Below, piece after piece: positions 33,078-45,659 of a stretch of 64,000 bases of DNA. The notes under the pieces are model-generated. The model was not told the DNA's origin. It did not search any database and saw nothing but the letters and a program-made list of their open reading frames with translations. The position numbers and the translations under genes are program-made. Where the stretch lies: contig NC_092874.1 in assembly GCF_028372415.1 (NCBI RefSeq), positions 58,441,865-58,505,864 of the forward strand, written 5' to 3'. Every line of letters begins with the position of its first letter. The stretch's first letter is position 1. This stretch comes from Notamacropus eugenii. Lineage: Eukaryota > Chordata > Mammalia > Diprotodontia > Macropodidae.

Positions 33078-33437
33078 GTAAGGACATCACAGAAATTTCA
33101 GTGCTAAAATAATTAATGTAATTGTATAAATTTTTAATATTTATATTTTCAAGTTCTAACCTTATTTTGGTTTAAAAATGATAATGAAATAGCTAATCAG
33201 TGCCTATGGAGCTAAAATAGCTCTACAACTAGATAATAATAACGTTTTGCATGTTGCTTTGTGTCCTGTGGACTGTTACTTACTTGTCTTTCATTTCTGT
33301 TTGATAAACGTGGTGTGAGAGAATAACCACAAATTCCCCTGCTCTGATAAAATGCCATTATCCTCTTCTCCCTAAACCAGATGCTTTGCTGCTTTGCTTG
33401 TGTCTTTTCTCTAACAGTGACTCCTGCTTCTTTATAG
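33078..33437 (+). other. MRC1: Last MRC1 intron
   Basis: 360-base intron with no repeat or RNA recognised. Confidence 0.7.
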
Positions 33438-33685
33438 ATGAACCAGAGACTATAATAACCCCGAAGACTCACAATTCGGCTGGGATCGTCGTTGTTGTGG
33501 TACTCCTAATTCTGACGGGAGCTGGTGCTGCTGCATATTTCTTCTACAGAAAAAGACAGGTCCGAGTACCACAAGAAGCGAACTTTGACAACACCCTTTA
33601 TTTTAACACAGCATCCACTCCAGGAGTTAGTGACACAAAGGATCTCATGGGCAACATTGAACAGAATGAACACGCTCTCATTTAG
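33438..33685 (+). CDS. MRC1: MRC1 last coding exon: transmembrane helix and cytoplasmic tail
   Basis: After a short stalk (DEPETIITPKTHNS), the helix AGIVVVVVLLILTGAGAAAY-FFY spans 33479-33547 and a basic RKRQ stop-transfer follows. The tail carries FDNTLYF at 33584-33604, equal to human FENTLYF, whose tyrosine is needed for clathrin-mediated internalisation. It continues to GNIEQNEHALI and the stop TAG at 33683-33685 (human GNIEQNEHSVI). Acceptor AG is at 33436-33437. Confidence 0.97.
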
Positions 33686-33994
33686 TGAAATAACATAAGG
33701 ACATTAATCTATTATTGTGTTTGATAAATTACTTTTGGATAAAACTTCCCCCAGCCTTGAGCCAAAGTGATTGTTTCCATGTGAAATTGTATTATTCAGT
33801 TGTGTGCTGTCTATCTCCCAGTCCTTTGCACATTGGTGGGATGGTTGTTCTTTTTCTAGGTCTGGCAAGATCTTTTCTCAAGAGAGTAAGTATAAAATAC
33901 TTAGAAATGAGGTTTAATACATTGGCCCTGTTTAATTGCTGTTGGTCTCTACCTAAAATGTGACTATAAGAAAGGCTGTTAGATTCATGTAAAT

Positions 33995-34025
33995 CACACA
34001 CACACACACACACATACACACACAC
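33995..34025 (+). repeat. CA microsatellite in the MRC1 3' UTR
   Basis: About fifteen CA units with one T interruption. Confidence 0.95.
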
Positions 34026-34416
34026 CTCATATATCTTATGAAGCTCTTAGCAAAAGCATATGCCTAATTCTGCTGAAATTCTGCAAATGACCTTCCAGGA
34101 GAAAAATTGGTCATATTTCCTGTCAACATCCTGTAATTATAAGACTTGAAGGAACTGTAATTCAAATAATTTCAGGTGATGTAAAAAATTCAGGCTTGCT
34201 CCTTTTTTGGAACAGTTTTCATTATTGAGTCATTTCATTTGTATTGTATAATTTTAAATTGCATTTTCATCTGAGAAAACATAGTTTTACAATGTGAATA
34301 TTGCAAATTTTATAACTTTTGTCCTGAGTAATTTTAAAAACACTTTCCTCAGGTGGCAATGGGTGTGAAACAAACACTTAAAAGTTTACTTCATCTGAAC
34401 TCTTTAAGTGATGTGA

Positions 34417-34422
34417 AATAAA
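34417..34422 (+). terminator. MRC1: MRC1 polyadenylation signal
   Basis: Canonical AATAAA. A GT repeat at 34,482-34,496 followed by a T run forms the expected downstream GU/U-rich element, so cleavage should fall near 34,435-34,445. Confidence 0.8.
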
Positions 34423-34440
34423 AAGCTCAAATAAGGTCTA

Positions 34441-34754
34441 TTTTTAAAACTTTGGTATTGGAGTTCTGTGATTGAGACTTGGTGTGTGTGTGTGTATTTT
34501 TTTTAAACGGTTTTGTTTGTCCACAGTAATACTACTGATAATAGTAATTATATTGCCATTGAAAGGTATGTATTGATCTAGAAACTTGTTAAATGAAAGG
34601 AGATATGTTCCTTACTTTAAGCAATAGATGTGTCCCTGAAAAATTGCACATAAAGCAAAAATGTATGCCTTATTTATTTGTATTTGTCTTCTGTTTTCCC
34701 TTGGTCAGAGCACTTACTACAGAATTACATAAAACAGAGACAAAGCTCATTAGA
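34441..34754 (+). other. Intergenic sequence after MRC1
   Basis: GT repeat at 34,482-34,496, otherwise AT-rich; nothing else seen. Confidence 0.6.
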
Positions 34755-34975
34755 TAGTAGATTATCATAAGCTCATAGGATCATAGACATGAGAGTTAGA
34801 CAAGATCTTAGAGGCTATCTAGTCTTCATTTCCCTGATGAGGAAATTAGGACCAGAGAGGATTGTTGACTTACCCAAGTTCACAAAGTTTCTAAGGAACA
34901 CACCTGGAATTCAGACTCAGAAATCTTCTGACTCAGTATCCCTTACTCCATCTATTTTATCCCGCTTCCTTAGAG
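34755..34975 (-). mobile_element. MIR-type SINE
   Basis: CATAGGATCATAGACATGAG, then CTGATGAGGAAATTAGGACC. Confidence 0.65.
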
Positions 34976-35400
34976 TTAAAAGGAGTCTTAGACTTCATTT
35001 ACTGGAACCTCCTTATTTTCTACATGAGGAAACTGAAATGCTAAGTAATGAGGAGGTATTACTGACTAGTGATGACAACATAACTGCCTGAATCAGTAAG
35101 ATCTTGCCTCTCAGAATCTGTTATTGCTTTAAAATGTAGCTAAATGCCCATGCTCTTGTTGACCTATTTTAAAAAGAATTGACCAAACTATTTCACAGTG
35201 GAGTCTATTATGTATTCCAAAGTTGACCAACTTTTGAGTTCCAGCCAGAAATTGAGCAAATAGGTATTGTTGGTTATTTGAGTTCAAATATAAAAGGGAC
35301 TTTAAAAATTGTCTAATGGAACCCAATAATTTTACAGTCTAAGAAACTAAGACCTAGGGAGATGAAGCAACTTGACCAAGATTAATGAGTAGTAGAGCTG
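34976..35400 (-). mobile_element. Two decayed MIR-type fragments
   Basis: First at 34,976-35,060 (TCTACATGAGGAAACTGAAA), second at 35,290-35,400 (TTACAGTCTAAGAAACTAAG then GACCTAGGGAGATG). The part between is unassigned. Confidence 0.5.
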
Positions 35401-36600
35401 ATAAATGCACTTCTGCCTATCCCATGATGGACACCCAATCTCATATTATTGGATTGGGCCTATTTTAAATGGTAGGGGAAGGGATGTTCATCCTGAAAAT
35501 TGCAAATACTGACTTCTAAGTCACAACTTTAGTCTACTGAAATTTTATATGAAATTTCTAAATCAGAGTTTTAGCTCTACTACTAATACTCCTTGTAACA
35601 ATAAGGAAATCGCTTGACCCCCTTGAGTCTAGAAATCTGCATTTTATCCTTTTTACAACTTATAAATGCCATAAATTCAAAGTGTGCTAAATAATGTTTG
35701 GAGAGGGAACCTGTTCTAAATTGTGAAATGAAACCTAAAGACGGTGATGGGTACATGTTAATATTTCTATTTCAGAGCCATTCAAATACCAAAAAGCCAT
35801 TGGGAAAACACATTGGGGTAAGGTGTTTAGGAGTTGGGATTTTTGGGGGGCCACAGATACAATTTCATCAGAGTATGTAACTTCTTGTGTGAAAATGTCC
35901 TCCACTGATGCAGATCATCAACTATTTTGTAATTTGTAGTCTTAAAGAGATGGCTGGAGAATTTAGAGGTTAATTGAATTGAACAGGGTCAAACAAGTAG
36001 CATGGCAGACAGGATTTGCAATCAGGATTTGACTCTAGGCCAGCTCTTAACCTGCTATACCTTTGGTGATCTGATATTACTTGTCAAAATTTTCACTAAA
36101 TTAAAATAGACTCTGTATTGTTTTTCCTAAGAATAGAAGCTCACAATTCCCTCAAAGTAGAAGGCCTCATTGCCACCTACAAAATTCACTGATTTTTCCA
36201 TTTCATGATTTCATATTCATTTAAAAATGATGCCACTTGGTAAAAGCTATAGACCAAGCTGTCCCAATAACATGACCCATATCCATTTCTTTCATAGGAT
36301 ATAAATATGTTCTAAAGAAGGCATGAATGTCAGTCATATGGCAACAATAATAACAATTCACATTATATTGCACTTGAAGTTTTTCAAGACACTTTATGAA
36401 ATGACTCACTTTTATGATTAGTAAAGGAGAAGAATTCTAAGAAGAAACAGCTTCTGTGAACTTATTTCTCCCTGTTTTAAATTTCATTTGATATAAAAAA
36501 ATCAGAGGATCATCAAACACAGTTATTTCTTCTATAGTTGCTTCTAGTCTGAATTCCCATATAATATTTTAAAAATTTAATTATATTTAAATGTTTATAT
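35401..36600 (+). other. Intergenic, mostly unassigned with two MIR-like remnants
   Basis: MIR-like minus-strand text at about 35,890-36,060 (GATGCAGATCATCAACTATT) and a fragment at 36,350-36,420. No gene found. Confidence 0.4.
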
Positions 36601-37210
36601 TTTTTTTGTTTTTACAGCACATTCATTTCCAAATATATTTTCCCTCCCTTTTGGTTTTACCCAGAGACTCCATTCCTTGTGAGAAATATTAAAAACAAAG
36701 GGGAAAAAAGTTTGGCAAAATCAACCAATAAATCTACTTTCTACTTCAGTATATGCAATATCGCACACCCACAATTACCCATCTCTTTGATGAAGAGGGG
36801 GGTAATCTTTTCTCTACTTTTTCCCAAGACTGGTCTGAATAGTCACACAATTTTAAGTTTTACTTCGTTATTCTTATCTTTTAAATTATTGCAATCCTAT
36901 GAATTGTTTTCTAGCTTCTACTTACTTCATTCTCTGAATTCTTCATTTTTATGCTTTCAGATGGCACAGTAATATTGCATATATCCATATTCCACAATTT
37001 GTTTAGTGATTCATCAATCAATGGGCACCTACTTTGCTTTCAGTTCTTTGTCACCTCAAAAAAGTGCTGCTATAAATATTTTGTTTTGTATGAAATATTT
37101 CTGTCTTTGATCTACTTGGGGTATATTCCTAGGAGTGAGATCTGGGTCACTGATCAATGTGTTAAAGTTATGAAAATTTGGGTCACTTTTTTGGCATTCA
37201 TATGATCTTA
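36600..37210 (-). mobile_element. L1 LINE 3' end fragment
   Basis: On + it reads CCATATTCCACAATTTGTTT, AAAAAAGTGCTGCTATAAAT, CTTGGGGTATATTCCTAGGA: the reversed ORF2 C-terminus, with 3' UTR text before it (TACCCAGAGACTCCATTCC). Confidence 0.75.
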
Positions 37211-37930
37211 ATATTATTGAAGTGGGGCTTTCAAGATTACATTTGACTCAGATGTATTTTATAGACACACAAAAAAAAGAATAGTGAGAGCTCTGTACCT
37301 TTCAGTCAATTGGATGGTTAAAGAAGTCTCTAGCAAAATGCCATTTGCAAAAATCTGGCTATTCTTTTCTCTTAGTTTCATCAAAGATGCATTCAAGATA
37401 GTACAGTATAAATTATGCTTATTTCACCCTTGTCCCAAGGCTCACTGGTACAGGATTTTCCTTATTGGTGCAAATAAAGGCCCTCCTCTGATTGAAGGTT
37501 AGAATAGAACTGGAGAGAAGCAAGAGGCCAAGGTTTCACCAGATGCCTGTGAATACCCCTTTTGGGACCCTCCAAATGAGTCTTCTTTGAGCATACCAGT
37601 GAGAGAAAAAATGGAAGAGATTAACCCCACTTGAGGTTGCTGAAGGAAAAGTTTCTTGAAGAGTCTTTGAGAGGAGTGAGCAGTCTCCATCATGTCTCTT
37701 TTCCAAGCTCATTACTCCAGAGACTTTGGATAGTTTCCCCTTGTGTAAAATCTGGGAACCTCTCTCTTGGTTGAACTTTTATCTCACGTCTAATGGGAGA
37801 GCTCCTTCACTCTGTATTGTCTGGCATGTCTTCTCCTATGTATACTTTCACTGAATTCTGTTTTGCCATGATTGGAACAAATGGATTTTGTTTGTTTGTT
37901 TTGCTATAAATATTGCCATGTGTGTTCAGT
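37211..37930 (+). other. Intergenic, no recognised feature
   Basis: Nothing identified. A TTTG tetramer run lies near 37,887-37,905. Confidence 0.5.
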
Positions 37931-38172
37931 GGTCAGCTAGGTGGCACAATGGATAGAGCACTGGGTTTGAAATCAGGAAGACTCATCTTTATAAGTTCAA
38001 ATCTGGCTTCAGACAGTTACTAGCTGTGTGACCCTGGGCATGTCACTTAACTCTGCCTCAGTTTCTTCATCTGCAAAATGAGCTGGAGAAGGAAATGGCA
38101 AACCATTCCAGTATCTTTGCCTAGAAAACCCAAAATAGGGTCAGAAAGAGTTGGACACAACTGAAAGATGAC
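37931..38172 (+). mobile_element. Marsupial tRNA-derived SINE, full length
   Basis: GGTCAGCTAGGTGGCACAAT head, CAATGGATAGAGCACTGGGT, TAGCTGTGTGACCCTGGGCA, GCTGGAGAAGGAAATGGCAA, AGGGTCAGAAAGAGTTGGAC tail. This is the best-preserved copy in the window. Confidence 0.9.
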
Positions 38173-40839
38173 TCAATTAAATGTGTGTTCATTGTGAATT
38201 GGCATTAGATGGGGAAGGATTCACGTCTTGGATATAGAGTTTGGGGGTCCTCTTTTCCCCAAATGACAAAGTAATCAAAAGTTAACTTGAATATGAACAT
38301 ACGTTCTGGACTAGTAACGTTTAAGGGAGGAGATAAATAAAATTTTTTCCTGGTTATCCCCAAGCCATCCACCAAGGAGACCAGTGTAATAATTTCTGGC
38401 CCCAACCCCCTGCTTTCCTTTCCTGACAGTAATGAAAGTCTCCTTAGAGAAAGGTTAGGGGAGAAGAGACTAGAGATGTCTATTCTGCCTCCCTTTGAGC
38501 CACACAAGGACAGCTCCCTTGCCATATGTGGAGCTTCACTACACATGTGGGAATTCTTCTTTTCCTTACAGAAAAATATTTTGCAAAAATGAGGAAGTAG
38601 GCATATATCAATAGTTTTTGATTTCCACCACTGCATTTTTTTTGTATTAGTGCTAGAACTGATTTTTTTCAATTTATTTAGTATCTTCCCTTGTTTTAGA
38701 TGTCTTGAGAATTAATCCTCACTGCTTTAACACAGATCTATCTGTATATGCCTGTATATATCCTTTTTCTGTCTTTTTCCCCCTTAGTGCCATTTCAACT
38801 TCCTCACAGTTTTAGGGGCTATGATGTTGGAGTACAAGAGGTCCAGTGTCATTAATGGAAAAAATAGCTTTTGATAGAAACCTTGACAAATTATAATCAA
38901 GTTTTGAGTCTTTATTGCTTTTAGTCTTATCCTTAAATATTGTCAGGATGATGTGATTCAATTGGATTTTATGCCAAGCTTCCTGTAAAATTGATTTTCC
39001 TCTTCCGTTTACTGCTTTTTTATGAGTCAATTGATTTAGCCTTGTGGTTTCAAAAGTGTGGGGAATAATCGATGGGGAAAGTCTCTATACCGGAGTAGAC
39101 AAGCAGCCTGCTGTGAGACTCATTATGGTGCTTATGAGCATAGGTTCCATGTCCCTAAAATTTTACAACTAAGATATTATTCTAAGCCAATGTTGTTCTT
39201 GACTATCATAATACTTCATTTGGCAAAGAAATGAAGTGTATGCTGAATGATGCAGTTTTTGGGCTCTTATGATCTCCTTATTGTAATGGTTACTTTATGC
39301 TCATTAAAGTTTCATGGATGTTTTTTCCTTTATCCATTACCAATTTTTTAGATCCACAAATTGCTTAAATAGGTTAAATTGTAATTCTTTTGATTAAGTA
39401 ACACATCTTCTGAAGTTTTTATTCTTTCTTTTGATTTTGGTGTTAATTCTGATCTTTTCTTAATGAGTTGGTTGTCCATTTGGACCTATTACATAGGCAA
39501 CTGAGTCTGAAATGACTCACCTTGGTAACCAATCCTTTCTTGTCTATAAAGGCATAATTAGTTTTTTGTATGATGCTATTTGATGTTTGCCACATTCACC
39601 ACAACCCCTTAAACAAATGATGATTGTGATTGTTAAAAATACCTTTTTTGCAATGACTTACTTACAAAGTGATGACAAGGTTCAAAGATAGAATATGAGC
39701 AGAGCTGGAGAGCTGCATCAGGACTTCAAGGTTTTGTATACCTTACTTCCAGGGTGCTAATCAGCCCTAAATAGTGAATAAGAAAATTTACCAAATTCTA
39801 CCATTTCTTAGAATCCCTAACCTTATCATTTGAATTTTGTCAAGTTTTTTAGTTACAAAGTATTTTAAAGAAATTTAAAAAGAATTAAAATCAGTTTTAT
39901 TGATTGAAGATCGGAAAGATAAATAAGTGCAGATTCTGCCTCTGACAGATAGAAGAAAATATAAGACTTGAAGATGTGGTATTTCACTTGAAGAAATGGG
40001 AAATAATATACTTTTACTATGGAACATATAAATTCCATTTTTGGACCATGGGCAAAATTGGATTACTGATTTCTAGCAAAGGGAAAGTTGGTTAGAAGTT
40101 CAGAAACATATATTTTTCCTAACTTAGGGTGCTTATTTTTTAATTTTTAAAATATTAAAATATGTATTTTCATGCAGACATTCAGAAATTGAAGAAATGA
40201 TGATATCTGTGTTTTAGAACTGTCTCTTCCAATTGGAAGGCTAGCCCCATGAGCCTTGATGGAAACGAGCAGATTGATTCATTACTGCCTAACTTCTAGC
40301 ATTTTTTAAAAGATGTGACTCATTCTATATAGCTCCCTGAAAGTAGCCCTTAAAACAAAGGATGATAATGACATTGGTAAGACTTCCTGACTGGGTTAAT
40401 AATTTAAGATGTCCCGCAGAGGTTTTCAAGCATTGACCTTGTTCTTCACAACTTCCCAAGACTAGATTTTTGTGAAAAGTTCCAATTTAATTCAACTACA
40501 ACTTACCCCGTGTGATGAGTGAAAACCTTTTTTAATACAGCATTGTCCTGATGGGTTTAATTATAGCATTTGGCCTCACAGTTCTCTAGTAGCATTGAGA
40601 AATATCATATGGCCACAAGATCCTCTTTTTTCCCTTCTTTATTTTACTTTAGTGCCAAGTGGAGTCCAGAGTTCCCTAGACAATCACAGGCCATGTTTTA
40701 TAAAGTCACAACTGCATTGAAATGGCGTTGTCCCAACAAAACCAAAGGTCTAACTTATTTTATATACACTGGAAGAAACAATAGCCAAATACTGACCAAG
40801 GAAACAAATGCCAAGGCGTCTTTGGTCTCATGCTCTGCT
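38173..40839 (+). other. Intergenic, 2.7 kb without recognised features
   Basis: No gene or nameable repeat. It includes the longest open frame of the window (38,205-38,672, minus, 155 codons), which has no recognisable domain, no repeat pattern and no splice context; I treat it as chance. Confidence 0.45.
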
Positions 40840-41162
40840 GCCATTCCCTCCTCTCTCCAACAGCGGCCAAGAATAGATCTGACCATGTCACTCCCACCTC
40901 AACAAGTTTTGGGGGCTCTATCTTTCCTCTCAGATAAAATATGAGCTCTTCTGCTTGGCTTTAAAAGCCCTACACAATCTTACTTCAGCTTGCCTTTCCA
41001 GATTTCTTTTATACCGCTCTCCTCCATGCACTCTAAAGTCCAGCCAAGCTGGCTTACTTGCTGTCCACTACACAACATTCTATTTCTCATCTCCATGCTT
41101 TTGCAGTTCATCACCTGTGGCTGGAATGCTTTCCTTTTTCACTTCTGCCTCTTGGAATGAAT
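40840..41162 (+). mobile_element. L2 LINE 3' region
   Basis: GACCATGTCACTCCCACCTC, then ATAAAATATGAGCTCTTCTG, GGCTTTAAAAGCCCTACACA, CTGTGGCTGGAATGCTTTCC: plus-strand L2 3' coding/UTR text. Confidence 0.7.
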
Positions 41163-41375
41163 TCCTTTGTGGCTGTCCAGTTGTGTCTAACTCTTCATGA
41201 CCCCATTTGAAGTTTTCTTGGTAAAGATACTGGAGTGGTTTGCCTTTTCATTCTCTAGCTCATTTGGCAGATGAGGAAACTGAGGCAAAGTACCTTGCTG
41301 AGGATCGCACAGTTATTAAGTGTCTGAGGCCACATTTGAACTCAGGAATTTGAGCTGAGTCTTGAAGGAGGATTC
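41163..41375 (-). mobile_element. Marsupial tRNA-derived SINE, 3' part
   Basis: AACTCTTCATGACCCCATTT, GGCAGATGAGGAAACTGAGG, then GTCTGAGGCCACATTTGAAC. The head is missing. Confidence 0.8.
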
Positions 41376-42384
41376 TGGTGAAGGTGTACAGGCAGACAGC
41401 TTCGCTAACCTCAAGATGCCAGGAGAAAGTGAGGATGGCCTCTAGCACATTGGATGGACTTTTTCTGATGACTTTGTAGGAAGTCATGTAGAAGGGTCAG
41501 CTAGGATAGGTAACCATGGCTAGCCTATAATCCACCTCATTAGAGAAAAACTTCAAAATCAATATCATAGATCCATCTGGGTATTGAATAAGCCTAAATA
41601 TGCTTCTTTGAAGTTTCTACCTTTGCTCCTATTTTTTCTCACCAGGCAGAACAAGAGTCATCCTTCTTTTATATGTTAGTCCTCAAAGACAATTATTCCT
41701 TACTTTCTGACCCCTCCCCCTCCCCAGTCTTCCCTTCATCAGGCCAAGTGTGCTCAGTTCCTTCATCAGTCTTCATACCGCATGACCTCTAGGTTACTTC
41801 CCAGCTTGTTGCCCTCCTCTGGAAGTAAAGGAACTTGTCAATATCCTCTATACATGGCGCTCACAGCTGAGCACAATACTTCGTCTGTAGTCTGACCTAC
41901 CCTAGGGAACCTGTGACTCTAGTCACAGATTCTGAGTCTCCATTCTCTACTTGGAGTCCAAAATTTCTCAAGGCAGGCAGCCATGCTAAATAAGGATTTT
42001 GATGGTTTTTGTTTTTTTTAAATAAATCTTTTAGAAGATGGTAAAGTATTTCTTATTGCAATTTAAAAAAGAAATGAATACTGTTGTTTTGAAATTTGGT
42101 TATTTAGAATTAAAAGCATGATTGTTGTGTACTTTACATAATCCCCTTCAGTCCCAAATTGTGATGGCATAAAGGATTAGTTCTGAACTTCTGGATCATG
42201 CAAACTCAGAAACTAAATGGAGTAGGAAAAAAAATTGTCATTATTTCCTAAACTAATAAATTATCTTTGAAGCAGCACCCCAATTCCTCTAATATTTGAT
42301 CATACAATTTTTATGATATATGTAGCTAAATATTAAGGTTTAGTTCTAAAATCTTACTATTTTAATTCAGTTACTATCTTTTAA
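41376..42384 (+). other. Intergenic, no recognised feature
   Basis: Nothing identified. Confidence 0.5.
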
Positions 42385-43240
42385 TTCACTTAAACTCAAC
42401 AGAAAACTATTAAGTGCCCAGGCACTCTGCCCTAGCACAGCTGGAGGAAAAAACCAACAAAATAGTCTCTACCCTCAAGGGTCTTACATTTTATAGAAAA
42501 ATATGTCAGGGGTTGGGGATGTGGCACATCTCTAATGTGAAGGACAGTTTGTTGACAATAGACCAGAGGTTCTAGAGGACACAATAGGTGGGTAGGATGA
42601 GGGAGCTGGGATGGATAGCACTGACACAGGTGGATATGTGGGAGTAGGGAGTGTTGGTTAGGGAGGGAGATTTGATCTACTTAGCTAATAACCTAAAACC
42701 AAAGGAAAAGTGAGTGAAACCTTGGGAAGGTAGATTTTACAGCCTTTTATAGTGGCCAACATCAAAATTTGATAATCAGTTTCTGAGGAAAAAGGCATTT
42801 CCTGGCCAGACTGGTTATAGAGAGGTAAATCAAACTGGAGATAACTATCCTCAGCTATGCAACAGGAAGCACTACTACTCTGAGTAGCAAATATTCCTGA
42901 TTGTGAGAGAGGATGTTGGAGTGTCTTTGTTCTTAGAGTTGTGGCCAGTCCAGATTGGAAAGGATGGTGGAATAAACAGCCAACCTCTATTCCTTTCTCA
43001 TGGATAAGGCTCATGAAGTTCTTATGCCAGACGGAAAATAGTCAACAAGCATTTATTAAATACCTACTATGTACTAGGCACCATGCTAAGAGTGAGGCAC
43101 TTACCCTTACCCGGGATAATGTTAGCTACACAGCAAGAAGTTGGATTTTAGATTACTAATTTGAGAGGAACTCAGTGCTCAAGATACAGGTTCAATCAAA
43201 CATTTATTAAGCACCTTCTTTGTGCCAAGCACTGATTTGG
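42385..43240 (-). mobile_element. Three short L2 3' fragments
   Basis: L2 tail pieces on the minus strand at 42,385-42,510, 43,025-43,110 (CATTTATTAAATACCTACTA) and 43,190-43,240 (CATTTATTAAGCACCTTCTT). The stretches between are unassigned. Confidence 0.5.
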
Positions 43241-43344
43241 ATTCCTCTGCAAAGAGATGAGTTATAGGACTGATAAATCCCAAAGAGAGAAACTACAGAG
43301 AGATGATAGGGCTGAAGACAAAACTTTAGGGAATGATTGTATTT

Positions 43345-43560
43345 AAGTACAAGGAAGTCTGGGTGGCATATTTGAGCAGTGCTAGAGTCAAGAAGACCTG
43401 AGTTCAAATTTGTCCCTGTCATTTATTCATTGTAATATTTTTTTTCTTCTGGGCAAGTCACTTAACCTCTCAGCCTCAGTTTCCTTATCAATAAATGAAA
43501 GTGTCGCACTCAATGCCTCCAAAGTCTGTTTCAGCTTTAAATCTATGACCTTATGATTTC
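43345..43560 (+). mobile_element. tRNA-derived SINE with MIR-like end
   Basis: AAGAAGACCTGAGTTCAAAT head, GGGCAAGTCACTTAACCTCT, CAGCCTCAGTTTCCTTATCA, ending in a TTTAAATCTATGACCTTATG tail. Confidence 0.65.
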
Positions 43561-43629
43561 ACAAAGGAGAATCAGTAAGCAGGACAGAACAGTAGTAAAG
43601 AAAGGTTGCTTCTCTCTGAGTAAAATACA

Positions 43630-43745
43630 AATGAGGTCAGAGACTGTTTTGTTTTTATCTTTCTATTCCTTGCACCTGGCTCAGGGCCTGGAACAGTGGT
43701 AGGTACTTCATAAATGCTTGTGATTTGAACTGAGTTGAATTGAAA
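43630..43745 (+). mobile_element. L2 LINE 3' tail
   Basis: AGGTCAGAGACTGTTTTGTT, AGGTACTTCATAAATGCTTG. Confidence 0.65.
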
Positions 43746-43859
43746 TGAAATGGAAAGAAAACCAAGAAACGGCAGTCATACAAGCCAAGGGACAAGAGAG
43801 TTTCAAGTTATATCAAAGGTATCCAAAGCAACAAAGAAATGAAAGAGGCTGAGGACTAA

Positions 43860-44640
43860 TTAGGAAAGCCAATCAGTTAACTAGCATTTAAGAAGTGCCT
43901 ACTATGTGCCAGGCACCATGCTAAGTGATAGGAATATAAAGAAAGGAAGAAAAACCAAACAAACAGTTCCTTCTCTCAAGCTGCTACAGACTGTTGGGAG
44001 AGACAACAGGCAAACAACTACGAGAAAAAGAAGATATTTACAAGATAAAATGGAAAGACACTAAAAAAAAGGAGAACTAGAAAAGGTTTCTTGTGGAAGG
44101 TGAGATTTTCAGCTGAGACTTGAGGAAAGCCAAGGCAGCCTGTGGTAGAGATCAGGAGGGAGAAGTCATCAGTGGAAAAACTTGCAGTCAGCCAATGGAT
44201 AGGAGCAAGGACCGTGTTACTAGATCAGAGTATGAGGAGGGCAGTAAGACATAAGAATATTGGAAAGGTAGGAAAGGATGAGGCTATGAAGGACTCTGAA
44301 CACCATATAGAGGATTTTGCATTTCATTCTGGAGATTAAAGGGAAATAATGGAGGTTATTGAATAGGGGAGTGATATGGTCAGATATCCATTTTAAAACA
44401 AAAACTCACTATAATCATACAACATTTATAAACCACCAAGCTTGGGAAAACAAATCAAAACATGAAAATCTCCCCTCTGTCCAGGACTTTATATTCTACT
44501 AAGGGTAAGCAGAATTACTAATCATGCAAACAGATAAGTAAACGCAAAATAATTTAGGAAGGAAGAAAACCCTAACCCCTAGAAGACCAGGAAAAGCTTT
44601 TTAGCCCACCTTGAGTTTGGAAGGTTGAATTACAGTGAAG
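43860..44640 (-). mobile_element. L2 LINE, one long and one short copy
   Basis: 43,860-44,400 is a long minus-strand copy (GTGCCTACTATGTGCCAGGC, GGTGAGATTTTCAGCTGAGA, GAGTGATATGGTCAGATATC). A second, more decayed stretch at 44,400-44,640 repeats the tail text. The open frame at 44,142-44,339 is a shadow. Confidence 0.65.
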
Positions 44641-45059
44641 TAGTGTGTTATACATGTAATCAATCACCAGTGCCCAACTGTGCCCATGTATATATGCATG
44701 GCATTTGACTATCTTTCAATGCCACAGTCAAGTCTTTACGATGATGAGTTGTTGGTTTTCATCTGTTGAGAAACCTCCAAACCCAATAACGAAATCACTG
44801 GTCTGAAACAGTAATTTAACCAGTTTTAAAATGAGTAAACTGAGTCAGTAAAATTCCCATCTTGGTCCTTGAAGAGACAAATATGTTATAGTTGAAAATA
44901 ACAGGGGACTAGGGAGTTGGAGATTCATGCTTCTTTACACAGCAAATCACAAACATCCAAAATTCATTAAGTCTGAGTTTGTTAAATTCGATGGTAGAAA
45001 TAAGCTTAGGAAGGGTTTGTTTCAGAAACAGGTAGTTAACTAACCAACATCAAACTGGT
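44641..45059 (+). other. Intergenic, no recognised feature
   Basis: Nothing identified. Confidence 0.5.
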
Positions 45060-45475
45060 AAGGTCATCTTTGACGCTCCTAGCCCTATGTCCTGCTTTAC
45101 ACCATTTCTCGTTCCAATCTCTAAGTCCAAACCTGGTGATTCACTTATGCTTCCTCACTTTGACCTATCTGTGATATTGGTCATCGGCATGACACTGATG
45201 TCCTTTGTCCTTGACCTCACCTGGTTCTCTGCTGATTCAGACTTCTGTTTTCCAATTACAGGGTGCTCACCTGACCCCAATGCCTGATTGTTCCTTTTCA
45301 CTTTGTTCAGTGAGTTTTGGCCCAGGATTATGTCCAGTATTTGTTCCTTCCATGGTGGCTAATCAGAACCTGTCCCCTTTAAAGATTCATCTCCAATGCC
45401 ATCTTCTGAAACACAGGTGTTGATTTCCCAAGCTGCTAGTGCCTTCCTCATAAAATTACTCTCCTGTATCTAGCA
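45060..45475 (+). mobile_element. L2 LINE 3' region
   Basis: ATTCATCTCCAATGCCATCT, then TCCCAAGCTGCTAGTGCCTT match the L2 3' text. Confidence 0.5.
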
Positions 45476-45659
45476 TATACAGCTAGGTCCCAATTAGCGT
45501 AAACAATGAATCCTCTGAAATGGTCAAATGTATTCAGATAGTACTATTTGAAGTTATAACTATAAAAAATATAGCAAATAGTTATAATCCATTTGGAAAT
45601 ATACTGCACAAAATTAAATAATGCAACTGTTTCAGGGGAATTTATCATTCACATTAAGA

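Larger units (their letters stand above)
33686..34440 (+). other. MRC1: MRC1 3' untranslated region
   Basis: About 755 bases from the stop to the inferred cleavage site. It contains a CA repeat (33,995-34,025). No further conserved coding sequence is present. The end point is inferred from the poly(A) signal. Confidence 0.75.

Noticed and set aside
38205-38672. Longest open frame in the window (155 codons, minus)
   Set aside because: No domain, signal peptide or homologue recognised, composition like its surroundings, and no splice or promoter context. The length is plausible by chance in 64 kb.
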